From positions 665,241 to 725,887 of the forward strand of contig NZ_KQ969037.1 in the NCBI RefSeq assembly GCF_001578705.1: DNA of 60,647 nt, read 5' to 3'. The DNA comes from Streptococcus oralis (GTDB taxonomy: Bacteria > Bacillota > Bacilli > Lactobacillales > Streptococcaceae). Made by a program: the position numbers and the translations under genes. The notes below the pieces were generated by a model. It ran no database searches, had not been told where the DNA came from, and saw only the letters and a program-made list of their open reading frames with translations. The stretch's first letter is position 1; each line of letters opens with the position of its first letter. Shown piece after piece: positions 30,842-39,881 of this stretch.

Positions 30842-31597
30842 TTATGATGATTTTTTCCAAAATGTAGATTTTGTTAGCCAGATAAAGGCTAGTAGTTCTA
30901 CGAGAAGAATAAACTCAACTAGAAGCGGATTTGCAATCCATCCCACTTGAGATAAGGCTGGAGCCAAGTCAAACAAGGCATGCAAACAATAAGCAGCAAC
31001 TAGGTAGATCCATTTCTTTTGGCTAACACTTTGGTAAACCCAGATGGAAAGACCGATTTGGAGAACTAGGGCAAGCACACGCTCAACTCCTAATAAATAA
31101 ACCTGCCATATCGATAGAGACTGAACCGTTTCGAGGGTAGCCTTTGGAAGGAGATTGGCTACATCAGTGTTTGAAGACTGGATGAGTGAAAAGAGGATCA
31201 ACAAACTGATTAAGCTTCCCATCCCGAGATAGAGCAACTCCAAACCTCCATGTCCCAAGCCGTAAGCCAAAGCGTCTTTCTCTTCTAGACTTCTCTTTTT
31301 CTCCAACCATTTAAAAAAGACAAGGCGGGCAGTTTCCTCAAAAAGGGCAGCCATGGCAATCGCGTAAAGAACATATAGGAAAGGCTGCTCCTGCATGAGC
31401 GGAATGGTTCCATCTTTTTGCGGATGGAGTATCAGAAGGTGAACCATCTTCTCTAACACTTGAGAAGAAACAAAAAATGCGATTGCCCCCAAGCCCATCA
31501 CTGCAAGAGAGATTTTAAACCGTTTTTTGGCGTACCAAGTCCCACCTACTAGGACTAAAACCAAAGCTATCATGGTAAGGATAATATGTAGTGTCAT
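30842..31597 (-). CDS. YhfC family putative intramembrane metalloprotease
   Basis: 251 residues with about seven or eight membrane helices. Conserved intramembrane motifs are FEETAR (86-91), GLGHGGLE (113-120) and CLHALFDLAP near 208-217; glutamates and histidines in these places are the expected active site of the YhfC family, relatives of the CAAX/ABI proteases. Substrate unknown. It has AGGAG before the ATG and follows the acetolactate decarboxylase by 9 bases, so the two are probably co-transcribed without an evident functional link. Confidence 0.8.
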   Translation of the reverse strand: MTLHIILTMIALVLVLVGGTWYAKKRFKISLAVMGLGAIAFFVSSQVLEKMVHLLILHPQKDGTIPLMQEQPFLYVLYAIAMAALFEETARLVFFKWLEKKRSLEEKDALAYGLGHGGLELLYLGMGSLISLLILFSLIQSSNTDVANLLPKATLETVQSLSIWQVYLLGVERVLALVLQIGLSIWVYQSVSQKKWIYLVAAYCLHALFDLAPALSQVGWIANPLLVEFILLVELLAFIWLTKSTFWKKSS

Positions 31598-31606
31598 CTT
31601 TTTCTC

Positions 31607-32338
31607 CTATTCTGACTTATCAATATCTTTCTTCATTTCGTCAACGTTAAATTTGGCAAATAAATACTGGCGATCTTGGACAGGAAAACGTTGATCCAAC
31701 TGGTCGACTGCCCCAACCTCAATCATTCCTTCTTTGATAACAAAGTCCATCACATGCCCACCAAAGGTCAAATCATCTGAGATAAAGTGCAAATGGTAGC
31801 CTGCAACACTCACCCCATGGAAAATCTCCGGTGTCCAAAATCCAACAATGGTTCCTGATACATTTTCACGGCTATACTCAGGCTGGTGAGTCGCGACATC
31901 AGCAAACTTGGTATCAGGTGTGGATTTAGGAATCATCCGTACGTGCATGTGGGCGAATTCCCCATGAATCTTGATGGAGCGAAAGAGATTCTCCCCATCA
32001 TAGTAGGACTCAATCCGCTTTTCCAATTCCTTGTCAGTCATCTCAAAGCGCTGACGGAAAATCACTTCTGCCTGATGAGGGACCACTGCCGCATAGGGAA
32101 TAAGGGAATCCGCTGCCACCTCAACGATTTCAGGTTGTTCCCCTGAACCTTTGGCTTGATAAGCCTTGCCATCAAGGACAATCAATTCCCCATCAATCGA
32201 ATCAAGGGTTCCTAAACCAAGGTCGCCATGCTCCAGCAATTCTCCTACTGTCATGGTTCCGCCATAGAGACCAGCCATTAGGGCACCTAGAGTATTGTAT
32301 TGAAATAATTTTACCGGTTCCTGCACTTTTCTATCCAT
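31607..32338 (-). CDS. budA: Alpha-acetolactate decarboxylase
   Basis: 243 residues. It converts acetolactate to acetoin, diverting pyruvate and limiting acid. The zinc histidines are in EFAHMHVR and AGYHLHFISDD, and the C-terminal FGGHVMDF block is conserved. In lactic bacteria this enzyme also controls the acetolactate pool for branched-chain amino acids. It is divergent from the MocR-type regulator at 32483. The start follows AAAGAG. Confidence 0.92.
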   Translation of the reverse strand: MDRKVQEPVKLFQYNTLGALMAGLYGGTMTVGELLEHGDLGLGTLDSIDGELIVLDGKAYQAKGSGEQPEIVEVAADSLIPYAAVVPHQAEVIFRQRFEMTDKELEKRIESYYDGENLFRSIKIHGEFAHMHVRMIPKSTPDTKFADVATHQPEYSRENVSGTIVGFWTPEIFHGVSVAGYHLHFISDDLTFGGHVMDFVIKEGMIEVGAVDQLDQRFPVQDRQYLFAKFNVDEMKKDIDKSE

Positions 32339-32380
32339 TCTCTTTCTTATCTTCTTTTCAATGAATCATCATACTTTCTA

Positions 32381-32457
32381 AGTATACCACATTTGCTCCT
32401 AGTTGTGAAAGGGGGAATGCTTTTCCCATTGCAAAGGAGGCAAAAAAAAGGTACAAT
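32381..32457. promoter_or_regulatory. Divergent promoters of budA and the MocR/PdxR gene
   Basis: Minus strand: extended -10 TGGTATACT (hexamer 32381-32386) with TTCACA 17 bases upstream, for budA. Plus strand: TTGCAA (32429-32434), 17 bases, TACAAT (32452-32457), for the regulator. An inverted repeat GGGAATGCTTTTCCC sits between them and could be an operator. Confidence 0.65.
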
Positions 32458-32482
32458 GTAACAAAATCAAGGGAGGTCTGGA

Positions 32483-33754
32483 ATGAAGAAAGAAAGTAAA
32501 TACCAAGCAGTCGTTTCCTTTCTCAAAAAGGGTATCGAATCAGGAAAATTTCCAACAGGTAGCCGGCTTCCCTCCATCCGTCAATTGAGCCAAGACTTCA
32601 GCTGTAGCAAGGACACTATCCAACGAGCCCTACTGGAATTACGCCATGAACAATACCTCTATGCCAAGCCCCAAAGTGGCTACTATGTTCTAGAACAGGG
32701 GCAACATCAGGACTTGGAAATCGAAGTCCCTGACGAACATGCCAGTGCTTATGACGACTTCAGACTCTGTGTCAATGAAACATTGATTGGAAGAGAAAAC
32801 TACCTCTTCAACTACTATGACAACCAAGAAGGCCTTGAGGAACTCAGACAATCTGTTCATCAACTTCTTTTCAACCAAGCCCTCTACTGCAAACCCGATC
32901 AACTGGTTCTAACATCTGGCACCCAGCAAGCTCTCTTTATCCTTTCTCAGATTGACTTTCCGAGCGAGGGAGCTGAGATTTTGGTCGAACAACCGACTTA
33001 CCACCGGATGAACCGCCTCTTGGTCGCTCAGGGATTGGCCTACCAGACCATTGAACGCCGTATTGATGGCATTGACCTTGAAGAACTGGAAGAACAATTC
33101 AAATCTGGGAAAATCAAGTTTTTCTACACTATTCCTCGCTTCCACTATCCCCTAGGTCATTCCTATTCTGATCAGGAAAAGAGGGCTATTCTGGATCTAG
33201 CAAACCAGTATGGTGTATATATCGTCGAGGATGACTATTTAGGGGACCTAGATCCTAGAAAGGGCCAAACATTCCACTATCTGGATACTGAGGATCGGGT
33301 CGTTTATATCAAGTCCTTCTCAACTAGCCTCTTTCCAGCTCTCCGCATCACAGCTCTCATTCTTCCAAATGCCCTAAAAGAGGCCTTTGTTTCCTACAAA
33401 AATATCCTGGACTATGACAGCAATCTCATCATGCAAAAGGCTCTTTCTCTTTACATCGATAGCCAGTTATTTGAAAAAAATCGATTGGCCAGACTGACCC
33501 TTCAAGAGAACTATCAGGCTCAGATAAAGAAAGTGCTTGAAGAAAACACCTGTCCCTTGCCCCACTACCCTCTACACGATGGTCTTTTGCTTGATTTGAG
33601 ACACTATCCTAAGATTGCCAGTTTGAAACACAGCTCACTCAAACTAGACTTTTTTGAGAAGGCTTATTTGGATGCCTGCCCTTATCAGTTTGCCAAAGTC
33701 ACTCTTGAAAATCTAGAAGAGCTATTAGAATACATAAAAGCAGAGTTGGATTAA
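32483..33754 (+). CDS. MocR/PdxR family GntR-type regulator with aminotransferase domain
   Basis: 423 residues. Residues 1-70 form a GntR winged helix (GSRLPSIRQLSQDFSCSKDTIQRAL). From about 85 it is a fold-type I PLP domain with LTSGTQQALF, VEDDYLGDLD and the Schiff-base lysine in YIKSFST. MocR proteins use the aminotransferase-like domain to sense PLP or amino-acid aldimines; PdxR members control vitamin B6 synthesis. No pdx gene is adjacent, so the target may be divergent budA or lie elsewhere. Strong GGGAGG ribosome site. Confidence 0.88.
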   Translation: MKKESKYQAVVSFLKKGIESGKFPTGSRLPSIRQLSQDFSCSKDTIQRALLELRHEQYLYAKPQSGYYVLEQGQHQDLEIEVPDEHASAYDDFRLCVNETLIGRENYLFNYYDNQEGLEELRQSVHQLLFNQALYCKPDQLVLTSGTQQALFILSQIDFPSEGAEILVEQPTYHRMNRLLVAQGLAYQTIERRIDGIDLEELEEQFKSGKIKFFYTIPRFHYPLGHSYSDQEKRAILDLANQYGVYIVEDDYLGDLDPRKGQTFHYLDTEDRVVYIKSFSTSLFPALRITALILPNALKEAFVSYKNILDYDSNLIMQKALSLYIDSQLFEKNRLARLTLQENYQAQIKKVLEENTCPLPHYPLHDGLLLDLRHYPKIASLKHSSLKLDFFEKAYLDACPYQFAKVTLENLEELLEYIKAELD

Positions 33755-33772
33755 AGTCCAACTCTGCTTTTT
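33737..33772. terminator. Bidirectional terminator between the MocR gene and the amino-acid binding protein
   Basis: AAAGCAGAGTTGGA (33737-33750) pairs perfectly with TCCAACTCTGCTTT (33757-33770), loop TTAAAG containing part of the stop codon, T-runs on both strands. Confidence 0.9.
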
Positions 33773-33773
33773 C

Positions 33774-34589
33774 TTATTGTTCAACTTCTGTTAGTTTCGC
33801 TGCTTTTTCAAGATAAGTTTGATAGGTTCCGTCATCTTTCAGTTTTTGGATAACCTTATCTACTACTGCTTTCAAGTCTGATTGATCCTTCTTGATAGCA
33901 ACGGCATTGGCTTCGCCATCTTTCATTGTCAAGTTAACAGATGCAACGACAAGGTCTGAGTTTTTACCAGCGTAGCTAAGAGCAACTGGTTCATCCAGAT
34001 GAGCAGCGTCCACTTTTCCAGCCTGCAATTCATTGACTGCTTCACCCATATTAGTCAAGGATGTCAACTGGGCATTTGGCAATTGTTCCTTGACCATGGT
34101 TTCTGGCACAGTTCCCTTTTGAGCTGCGATATTGGCACTTGCAAGGCTTGAAAGATCCTTGTACTTGTCTAAATCGGCTTTTCTAACCAAGAAACTCATC
34201 TTATTTTCATAGTAAGGGATTGAAAAGTCAAAGACTTCCTTTCTCTCATCTGTGGCACTAATTCCTGCAATTGCTAAGTCAGCCTTTCCAGTTTGAAGAC
34301 TGGTCAAGACATTGTCAAAACTCATGCTAGAGATTTCAAGTTTAACTCCAAGTTCATCCGCAATCGCTTGAGCCATATCAATATCTGCCCCAACCACTTG
34401 GTTTTTACCATCTACCAAGGATTGGAATTCAAATGGCGCATAGTCTGGGCTGGTCGCAACAACTAGCTTCCCTTTTTGTTTGATAGCTTCCACAGCAGAC
34501 TGGGAACTATCCGTACTTGATTGACAAGCTACTAAAATCATGCTGGCAAGCATACTACACACAACTACTATCCATTTCTTAAACTTCAT
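33774..34589 (-). CDS. Amino-acid ABC transporter substrate-binding lipoprotein
   Basis: A 271-residue family 3 solute-binding protein. It has a lipoprotein signal with the lipobox LVAC (Cys22), then VVATSPDYAPFEF, GADIDMAQAIAD, FDNVLTSLQTGKADLAIAG and FDFSIPYYE, all typical of polar amino-acid binders. No permease or ATPase gene is adjacent, so it must use a transporter encoded elsewhere. It is a single-gene unit with a near-consensus promoter and a strong terminator. Confidence 0.9.
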   Translation of the reverse strand: MKFKKWIVVVCSMLASMILVACQSSTDSSQSAVEAIKQKGKLVVATSPDYAPFEFQSLVDGKNQVVGADIDMAQAIADELGVKLEISSMSFDNVLTSLQTGKADLAIAGISATDERKEVFDFSIPYYENKMSFLVRKADLDKYKDLSSLASANIAAQKGTVPETMVKEQLPNAQLTSLTNMGEAVNELQAGKVDAAHLDEPVALSYAGKNSDLVVASVNLTMKDGEANAVAIKKDQSDLKAVVDKVIQKLKDDGTYQTYLEKAAKLTEVEQ

Positions 34590-34620
34590 AAATAAACGAC
34601 CTTTCTGTTATTTCCGAATA

Positions 34621-34649
34621 ATTATAACTTATTTGAAAATACTTATCAA
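34621..34649 (-). promoter_or_regulatory. Promoter of the amino-acid binding protein
   Basis: TTGATA (34644-34649), 17 bases, TATAAT (34621-34626) on the minus strand. Confidence 0.8.
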
Positions 34650-34691
34650 CATTTTCAGAATTTTCATTTCAAAAAAATTCCTTTTTATTCA

Positions 34692-34728
34692 AAAATAAAG
34701 ACTAATCTGAGTTGATTAGCCTTTTTTA
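34692..34728. terminator. Terminator after phoU
   Basis: AAGACTAATC (34698-34707) pairs with GATTAGCCTT (34714-34723) with one A-C on the plus strand that becomes G-U in the minus-strand RNA; T-rich run follows on the minus strand. Confidence 0.75.
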
Positions 34729-34748
34729 TTGCATATTTAATCCGTTTC

Positions 34749-35402
34749 TTAGAGTTCGACGATTTTACCTGTTTCAAAGTAAACAACCCATTCACAGATA
34801 TTTTTTGCATAGTCTCCGATACGCTCCAAGAAGGAAATGACCTGGAAGTAATCACGACCTGTAACGATAGCTTCAGGATTTTTCCTAATTTCTTCTGTAG
34901 CCAAATCACGGATGCTATCAAAGTAATGGTTGATTTTTTCATCCAGAGCGGCTACTTCGTAGGCTTGATCCACAGAACCGTTGAGATAGAGATCTAGAGC
35001 TGCTTCGACGAAGTTTTTTACGTCGCGTCCCATCTTTTTGATTTCTTCTTCAACGGAAGGGATACGTTGCTCCCCCTTCATACGAATGGTCGCCTCAGCG
35101 ATAGACACTGCATGATCTCCCATGCGTTCCACGTCTGAAACTGCCTTGAGAACGGTCAAGACGGTACGAAGGTCTTGCGAAACAGGTTGTTGAAGGGCAA
35201 TCATTTCAAATGATTTCTTTTCTAATTTCACTTCGTATTCATTTATCTCTGCATCGTCTTCGATGACTTCTTTTGCCAAATCACGGTCATGCGTGACAAA
35301 GGCACGCACTGTACGATTGATTTGTGAGAGCACTTCTTGTCCCATGGCGTAGAACTGGTTGTGCAATTTCTCCAAATCTTCTTCAAATTGTGATCGTAAC
35401 AT
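34749..35402 (-). CDS. phoU: Phosphate transport system regulatory protein
   Basis: 217 residues with the two three-helix PhoU repeats; each has the acidic metal-binding pattern (LAKEVIEDDAEINEYE and VAALDEKINHYFD). PhoU connects the Pst transporter to the phosphate-sensing two-component system and limits phosphate uptake. It is the last gene of pstS-pstC-pstA-pstB-pstB-phoU. No sensor kinase is present in the window. Confidence 0.93.
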   Translation of the reverse strand: MLRSQFEEDLEKLHNQFYAMGQEVLSQINRTVRAFVTHDRDLAKEVIEDDAEINEYEVKLEKKSFEMIALQQPVSQDLRTVLTVLKAVSDVERMGDHAVSIAEATIRMKGEQRIPSVEEEIKKMGRDVKNFVEAALDLYLNGSVDQAYEVAALDEKINHYFDSIRDLATEEIRKNPEAIVTGRDYFQVISFLERIGDYAKNICEWVVYFETGKIVEL

Positions 35403-35413
35403 CTTTCAACTCC

Positions 35414-36172
35414 TTATCCAAATTTTCCTGTAATATAATCTTCTGTTTCCTTGTTTTGAGGGGAAAGAAACATCTTCTTCGTATCATTAAACTCAATCAA
35501 ATCTCCATCTAGGAAAAAGCCAGTTTTATCAGAGATACGAGAAGCCTGCTGCATGGAACGCGTTACCAAGAGCATGGTGTATTTGTCTTTTAGGCCATAC
35601 AATGTTTCTTCAATCTTACCAGCCGAGATAGGATCCAAAGCTGAAGTTGGTTCATCTAAGAGGATAATTTTCGGACTGGTTGCTAAGACACGAGCAACAC
35701 AAACACGTTGTTGTTGTCCACCTGAGAGACCAATGGCCGAATCATGCAAACGATCCTTGACTTCATCCCAGATAGAAGCACGTTGCAAGGCCTTTTCTAC
35801 TGCTTCATCAAGAACTTGCTTGTCCTTAATACCATTGATACGTAGCCCATAGACAACATTTTCGTAGATAGACATGGGGAAGGGATTGGGCTGTTGAAAG
35901 ACCATACCGATTTCCTTACGCAATTCAACCGTATCGGTGCGGGGACTGTAGATATTGTGACCATTATAGACCACTGATCCAGTTGTTGTCACCTCAGGAT
36001 TTAGATCGCCCATGCGGTTGATGGCTTTGAGCAGGGTGGACTTTCCTGATCCAGAAGGACCTATCAAGGCCGTTATTTCCTTAGGTTGGAAAGAAAGAGA
36101 AACACTATTCAAGGCCTTCTTTTTATTGTAATAAACAGACAGGTCTGACACCTGTAAAATCGCTTCTGACAT
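35414..36172 (-). CDS. pstB: Phosphate ABC transporter ATPase (second copy)
   Basis: 252 residues with Walker [11 protein letters not shown]-loop VFQQPNPFP, signature [10 protein letters not shown] and Walker B IILLDEP. It is a paralogue of the neighbouring pstB. In the H-loop region it reads VTRSMQQA where the neighbour reads VTHSMQQA: the usual H-loop histidine is an arginine here, which could lower or alter ATPase activity. It lies 12 bases after the first pstB and 11 before phoU. Two PstB genes in tandem are usual in streptococci. Confidence 0.94.
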   Translation of the reverse strand: MSEAILQVSDLSVYYNKKKALNSVSLSFQPKEITALIGPSGSGKSTLLKAINRMGDLNPEVTTTGSVVYNGHNIYSPRTDTVELRKEIGMVFQQPNPFPMSIYENVVYGLRINGIKDKQVLDEAVEKALQRASIWDEVKDRLHDSAIGLSGGQQQRVCVARVLATSPKIILLDEPTSALDPISAGKIEETLYGLKDKYTMLLVTRSMQQASRISDKTGFFLDGDLIEFNDTKKMFLSPQNKETEDYITGKFG

Positions 36173-36184
36173 ACCGTTTCCTTT

Positions 36185-36988
36185 CTAACCAAAGTGTCCC
36201 GTTACATAGTCATTGGTTGACTGTAACTTAGCATTTTGGAAAATATTGGATGTCTTATCATACTCAATCAAATCACCCAAGTAGAAAAATCCAGTGTAGT
36301 CACTTGCACGCGCAGCCTGTTGCATACTGTGGGTAACGATGATGATGGTAAAGTCCTTCTTCAATTCCAGCATAGTCTCTTCCAGCTGGGCTGTCGCAAT
36401 CGGATCCAAGGCTGAAGCAGGCTCATCCATCAAGAGTATATCTGGCTTGACAGAGATAGCACGAGCGATACAGAGACGTTGCTGCTGACCACCAGAAAGC
36501 ATCAAGGCTGATTTGTGAAGGTCATCTTTGACCTGGTCCCAAAGGGCAGCTTGTCGAAGTGACGTTTCTACAATTTCATCTAGAACTTGTTTATCCTTAA
36601 CTCCAGCACGTTCGTGTGCAAAAGTGATGTTGCGATAGATAGACTTGGCAAATGGATTTGGACGTTGAAAGACCATTCCGATATGCTTGCGCATCTCATA
36701 GACATTGATTTCTGGACGGTTGACGTCAATCCCTTGGTAGAGGATTTGACCTGTGACCTTGGCAATATCAATGGTATCATTCATCCGATTGAGACTGCGA
36801 AGATAGGTAGATTTCCCTGATCCAGAAGGACCAATCAAGGCTGTAATTTTATTTTTTTCAAATTGCATATCGATGCCCTTGATGGATTCATTTTTACCAT
36901 AGTAAACATGTAAATCCTTGGTTGAGAGGGCCACTTTTTCTTCAGGGAAGGTGATGATATGCTTTTCATCCCAGTTATATTTTGACAT
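36185..36988 (-). CDS. pstB: Phosphate ABC transporter ATPase (first copy)
   Basis: 267 residues with an N-terminal extension of about 15 residues compared with the second copy. Walker [38 protein letters not shown] and the H-loop histidine in VTHSMQQA are all intact, so this is the fully equipped ATPase. It powers the PstCA channel. It lies 10 bases after pstA. Confidence 0.95.
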   Translation of the reverse strand: MSKYNWDEKHIITFPEEKVALSTKDLHVYYGKNESIKGIDMQFEKNKITALIGPSGSGKSTYLRSLNRMNDTIDIAKVTGQILYQGIDVNRPEINVYEMRKHIGMVFQRPNPFAKSIYRNITFAHERAGVKDKQVLDEIVETSLRQAALWDQVKDDLHKSALMLSGGQQQRLCIARAISVKPDILLMDEPASALDPIATAQLEETMLELKKDFTIIIVTHSMQQAARASDYTGFFYLGDLIEYDKTSNIFQNAKLQSTNDYVTGHFG

Positions 36989-36998
36989 GGCTTCTCCT

Positions 36999-37883
36999 TT
37001 AGGCAGCGGTTAATTTCTTGTGTAAATAGCTTCCGAGTTTGCGAGCTCCAAAGTTAAAAATCAAGATAAAGATGAGGAGCACGGCGGCAGAACCAGCAGA
37101 TACAATGGTCGCATCAGGAATGGTTCCTTCGCTATTGACTTTCCAGATGTGGACAGCCAAGGTTTCTGCTTGTCGGAAGATTGAGATAGGGCTGGTAACA
37201 CTGAGGATATTCCAGTTAGACCAGTCAAGGGCTGGAGCAGATTGTCCTGCCGTATAGATAAGAGCGGCAGCCTCACCAAAGATACGGCCAGATGCCAAGA
37301 CAACACCCGTTACGATACCTGGAAGAGCTTCTGGAATGACGACATGGACTACAGTCTCCCAACGAGAAATTCCAAGGGCCAAACCAGCCTCACGTTGTGT
37401 ATGGTGAACGTGTTTTAAACTGTCCTCAACATTTCGAGTCATCTGAGGGAGGTTAAAGACCGTCAAGGCCAAGGCACCTGAAATGATTGAAAATCCATAC
37501 TCAAACTGGACGACAAAGATCAAGTAACCAAAGAGACCTACAACAACAGAAGGAAGAGAGGACAAGATTTCAATACAGGTTCTGACAAAATTGGTCACAG
37601 GACCTTTTTTGGCATATTCAGCTAGGTAAATCCCAGCCCCCATAGATAGGGGAACAGAAATAATCAGGGTAATGACCAAAAGGAAGAAGGAATTATAAAG
37701 TTGAATTCCAATCCCTCCACCTGCTTGGTAAGATGATGACTTGCCAGTCAAGAAAGACCAAGAGATATGGGGCAAACCACGAACCAAGATATAAAGAATC
37801 AAGGATGCTAGAATAGCCACGATTATACCTGCAATGGTGTAGAGGATTCCCGTCGCCAATTTATCAAATTTCTTAGCGTGCAT
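36999..37883 (-). CDS. pstA: Phosphate ABC transporter permease
   Basis: 294 residues, six membrane helices, with the permease EAA-type loop (REAGLALGISRWETVVHVVIPEALPGI) and the family's GEAAALIYTAG block. It forms the phosphate channel with PstC. Its start overlaps the pstC stop by 11 bases. Confidence 0.94.
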   Translation of the reverse strand: MHAKKFDKLATGILYTIAGIIVAILASLILYILVRGLPHISWSFLTGKSSSYQAGGGIGIQLYNSFFLLVITLIISVPLSMGAGIYLAEYAKKGPVTNFVRTCIEILSSLPSVVVGLFGYLIFVVQFEYGFSIISGALALTVFNLPQMTRNVEDSLKHVHHTQREAGLALGISRWETVVHVVIPEALPGIVTGVVLASGRIFGEAAALIYTAGQSAPALDWSNWNILSVTSPISIFRQAETLAVHIWKVNSEGTIPDATIVSAGSAAVLLIFILIFNFGARKLGSYLHKKLTAA

Positions 37884-38790
37884 AGTTTTTCTTTCCTCTT
37901 TCTTTCGTAATCAATTTAATCACACTGTTAAAGGCCAAACTCATCAAGAGCAATACCAAGGCCAGTGACCAGAGAACGTTATTATCAACCGTTCCCATGA
38001 CAGTATTCCCAATTCCCATAGTCAATACAGATGTCAAGGTCGCAGCTGGTGTTGTTAGCGAGGTTGGGATAACTGCTGAGTTTCCGACCACCATCTGAAT
38101 GGCAAGGGCTTCACCGAAGGCACGCGCCATCCCAAAGACCACTGCAGTGAAAATACCTGAACGTGCTGCTTTCAAGGTCACACGCCAGATGGTTTGCCAA
38201 CGAGTGGCTCCCATAGCTAAACTAGCTTCACGGTAATGACGAGGAACAGCACGCAAGCTGTCTGTTGTCATAAAGGTTACAGTTGGTAGAATCATGACAA
38301 AGAGAACGAAAATCCCTGACAAGATCCCAAAACCAGTTCCACCAAAGACGCTACGAACAAAAGGCACCACAACTTGCAAACCGATAAATCCATAGACGAC
38401 CGAAGGAATACCGACGAGAAGTTCAATAGCTGGTTGCAAGATTTTTGCACCCTTTGGTGATACTTCTGTCATAAAGACTGCAGCACCAATAGCAAAGGGT
38501 GTTGCGATGAGGGCTGATAAAATCGTCACAATAAAGGAACCCAAAATCATCGGAAGGGCACCAAATTGTTTCCCTGAAGGATTCCAAGTTTGTCCAAAGA
38601 GGAAATCAAAGATATTGACCCCATTGACAAAGAAAGTCGATAAGCCTTTTTGGGCTACAAAAACCAAAATCATCGCCACAATGAGAACAATCAGGGACAG
38701 ACAAAGGAAGGTAAGAACCTTTCCAAACTTCTCCAGTCGCGAATTTTTAGAAGGGGAGACTAATTTTTTAGCTAATTCTTGATGATTCAT
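37873..38790 (-). CDS. pstC: Phosphate ABC transporter permease
   Basis: 305 residues with six membrane helices and the loop [29 protein letters not shown] is also conserved. The N-terminus is a long cytoplasmic arm. Its ATG overlaps the pstS stop as ATGA. Confidence 0.94.
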   Translation of the reverse strand: MNHQELAKKLVSPSKNSRLEKFGKVLTFLCLSLIVLIVAMILVFVAQKGLSTFFVNGVNIFDFLFGQTWNPSGKQFGALPMILGSFIVTILSALIATPFAIGAAVFMTEVSPKGAKILQPAIELLVGIPSVVYGFIGLQVVVPFVRSVFGGTGFGILSGIFVLFVMILPTVTFMTTDSLRAVPRHYREASLAMGATRWQTIWRVTLKAARSGIFTAVVFGMARAFGEALAIQMVVGNSAVIPTSLTTPAATLTSVLTMGIGNTVMGTVDNNVLWSLALVLLLMSLAFNSVIKLITKERGKKNYAR

Positions 38791-39668
38791 GGGGTTGCTC
38801 CTTCAATCTCAGTCACGACTCCTGTCGCATCTTTTTGCACCTTCATCTCATTGATGGAGATGTAGCCCATTCCTTTGACAATTCCTTCCTGTGCTTCACT
38901 AGAAAGGACAAAGTCTAAGAATTCTTGGACCAATTCATTGGGTTGTCCCAAGGTATACATATGCTCATAAGACCAGAGTGGCCAATTGTTGGTCGTCACA
39001 TTTTCAGAGGTTGGCGCATAGCCGTTCAACTGAATGGTTTGAACAGAATCATCCACATAGGCAAAGGCTAGGTAAGAAATGGCTCCAGGTGTTTGAGACA
39101 CGATGGATTTAACCATTCCGTTGGAATCCTGCTCTTGGCTCTGCTGGGCAGACTGACCATTCATAATAACACTATCAAAAGTTGCCCGAGAACCGGAGCT
39201 GGCTGCCCGGTTAATGATTGAAATGGCTAAGTCCTTCCCCCCCAATTCACTCCAGTTGGTGATCTCACCGGTAAAAATTTTACGAAGCTGCTCGGTCGTA
39301 ATATTGGTGACATCCACCTCTTTATTGACGATAACAGCTAAGCCAGCAACGGCAACCTTATGGTCTACAAGCGCCGTCGCATCAATGCCATCTTTTTCCT
39401 CAGCAAAGACATCCGAATTTCCGACATCGACCGCTCCAGACTGAACCTGAGACAAACCAGTTCCCGATCCACCACCTTGAACATTGACTGTTTTTCCGAT
39501 ATTTCTAGAGCCAAATTCATCTGCTGCTGCTTCTACTAGAGGCTGAAGAGCAGTGGAGCCAACGGCCGTCATGGACTCTCCACGATCAATCCAGCTAGCA
39601 CACCCTGCTAGAGAACCTGCCATCAAAAGAGCTGCAAGAGACATGGCGAGCTTTTTTCTTTTTTTCAC
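38787..39668 (-). CDS. pstS: Phosphate-binding lipoprotein
   Basis: A 293-residue PstS: lipobox SLAGC (Cys23), then [40 protein letters not shown] and [12 protein letters not shown], which bind phosphate. The start is a GTG at 39668 following AAGGAG; there is no in-frame ATG nearby upstream. It is the first gene of the operon and is expected to be induced when phosphate is low. I could not identify a clear regulator box in the 213 bases upstream, which hold only an extended -10-like TGTTATAGT. Confidence 0.94.
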   Translation of the reverse strand: MKKRKKLAMSLAALLMAGSLAGCASWIDRGESMTAVGSTALQPLVEAAADEFGSRNIGKTVNVQGGGSGTGLSQVQSGAVDVGNSDVFAEEKDGIDATALVDHKVAVAGLAVIVNKEVDVTNITTEQLRKIFTGEITNWSELGGKDLAISIINRAASSGSRATFDSVIMNGQSAQQSQEQDSNGMVKSIVSQTPGAISYLAFAYVDDSVQTIQLNGYAPTSENVTTNNWPLWSYEHMYTLGQPNELVQEFLDFVLSSEAQEGIVKGMGYISINEMKVQKDATGVVTEIEGATP

Positions 39669-39881
39669 TGTTTTTCTCCTTGAACATAATAATGAATGTT
39701 CTGATTTCTTTCCTTATGTCTCAATCATCTTATCATCGTGATTCTAGCGCTCCTACTCCTTTTACACTTCGTGTTCCAAGAGCAAACCAAGTCCACCACA
39801 TAATATAAGTAATAATGAAAGACTATCAGAAAAAACTCATACTTCCACTATAACATAGAATAGACTCTTTGACTAGCTTTT

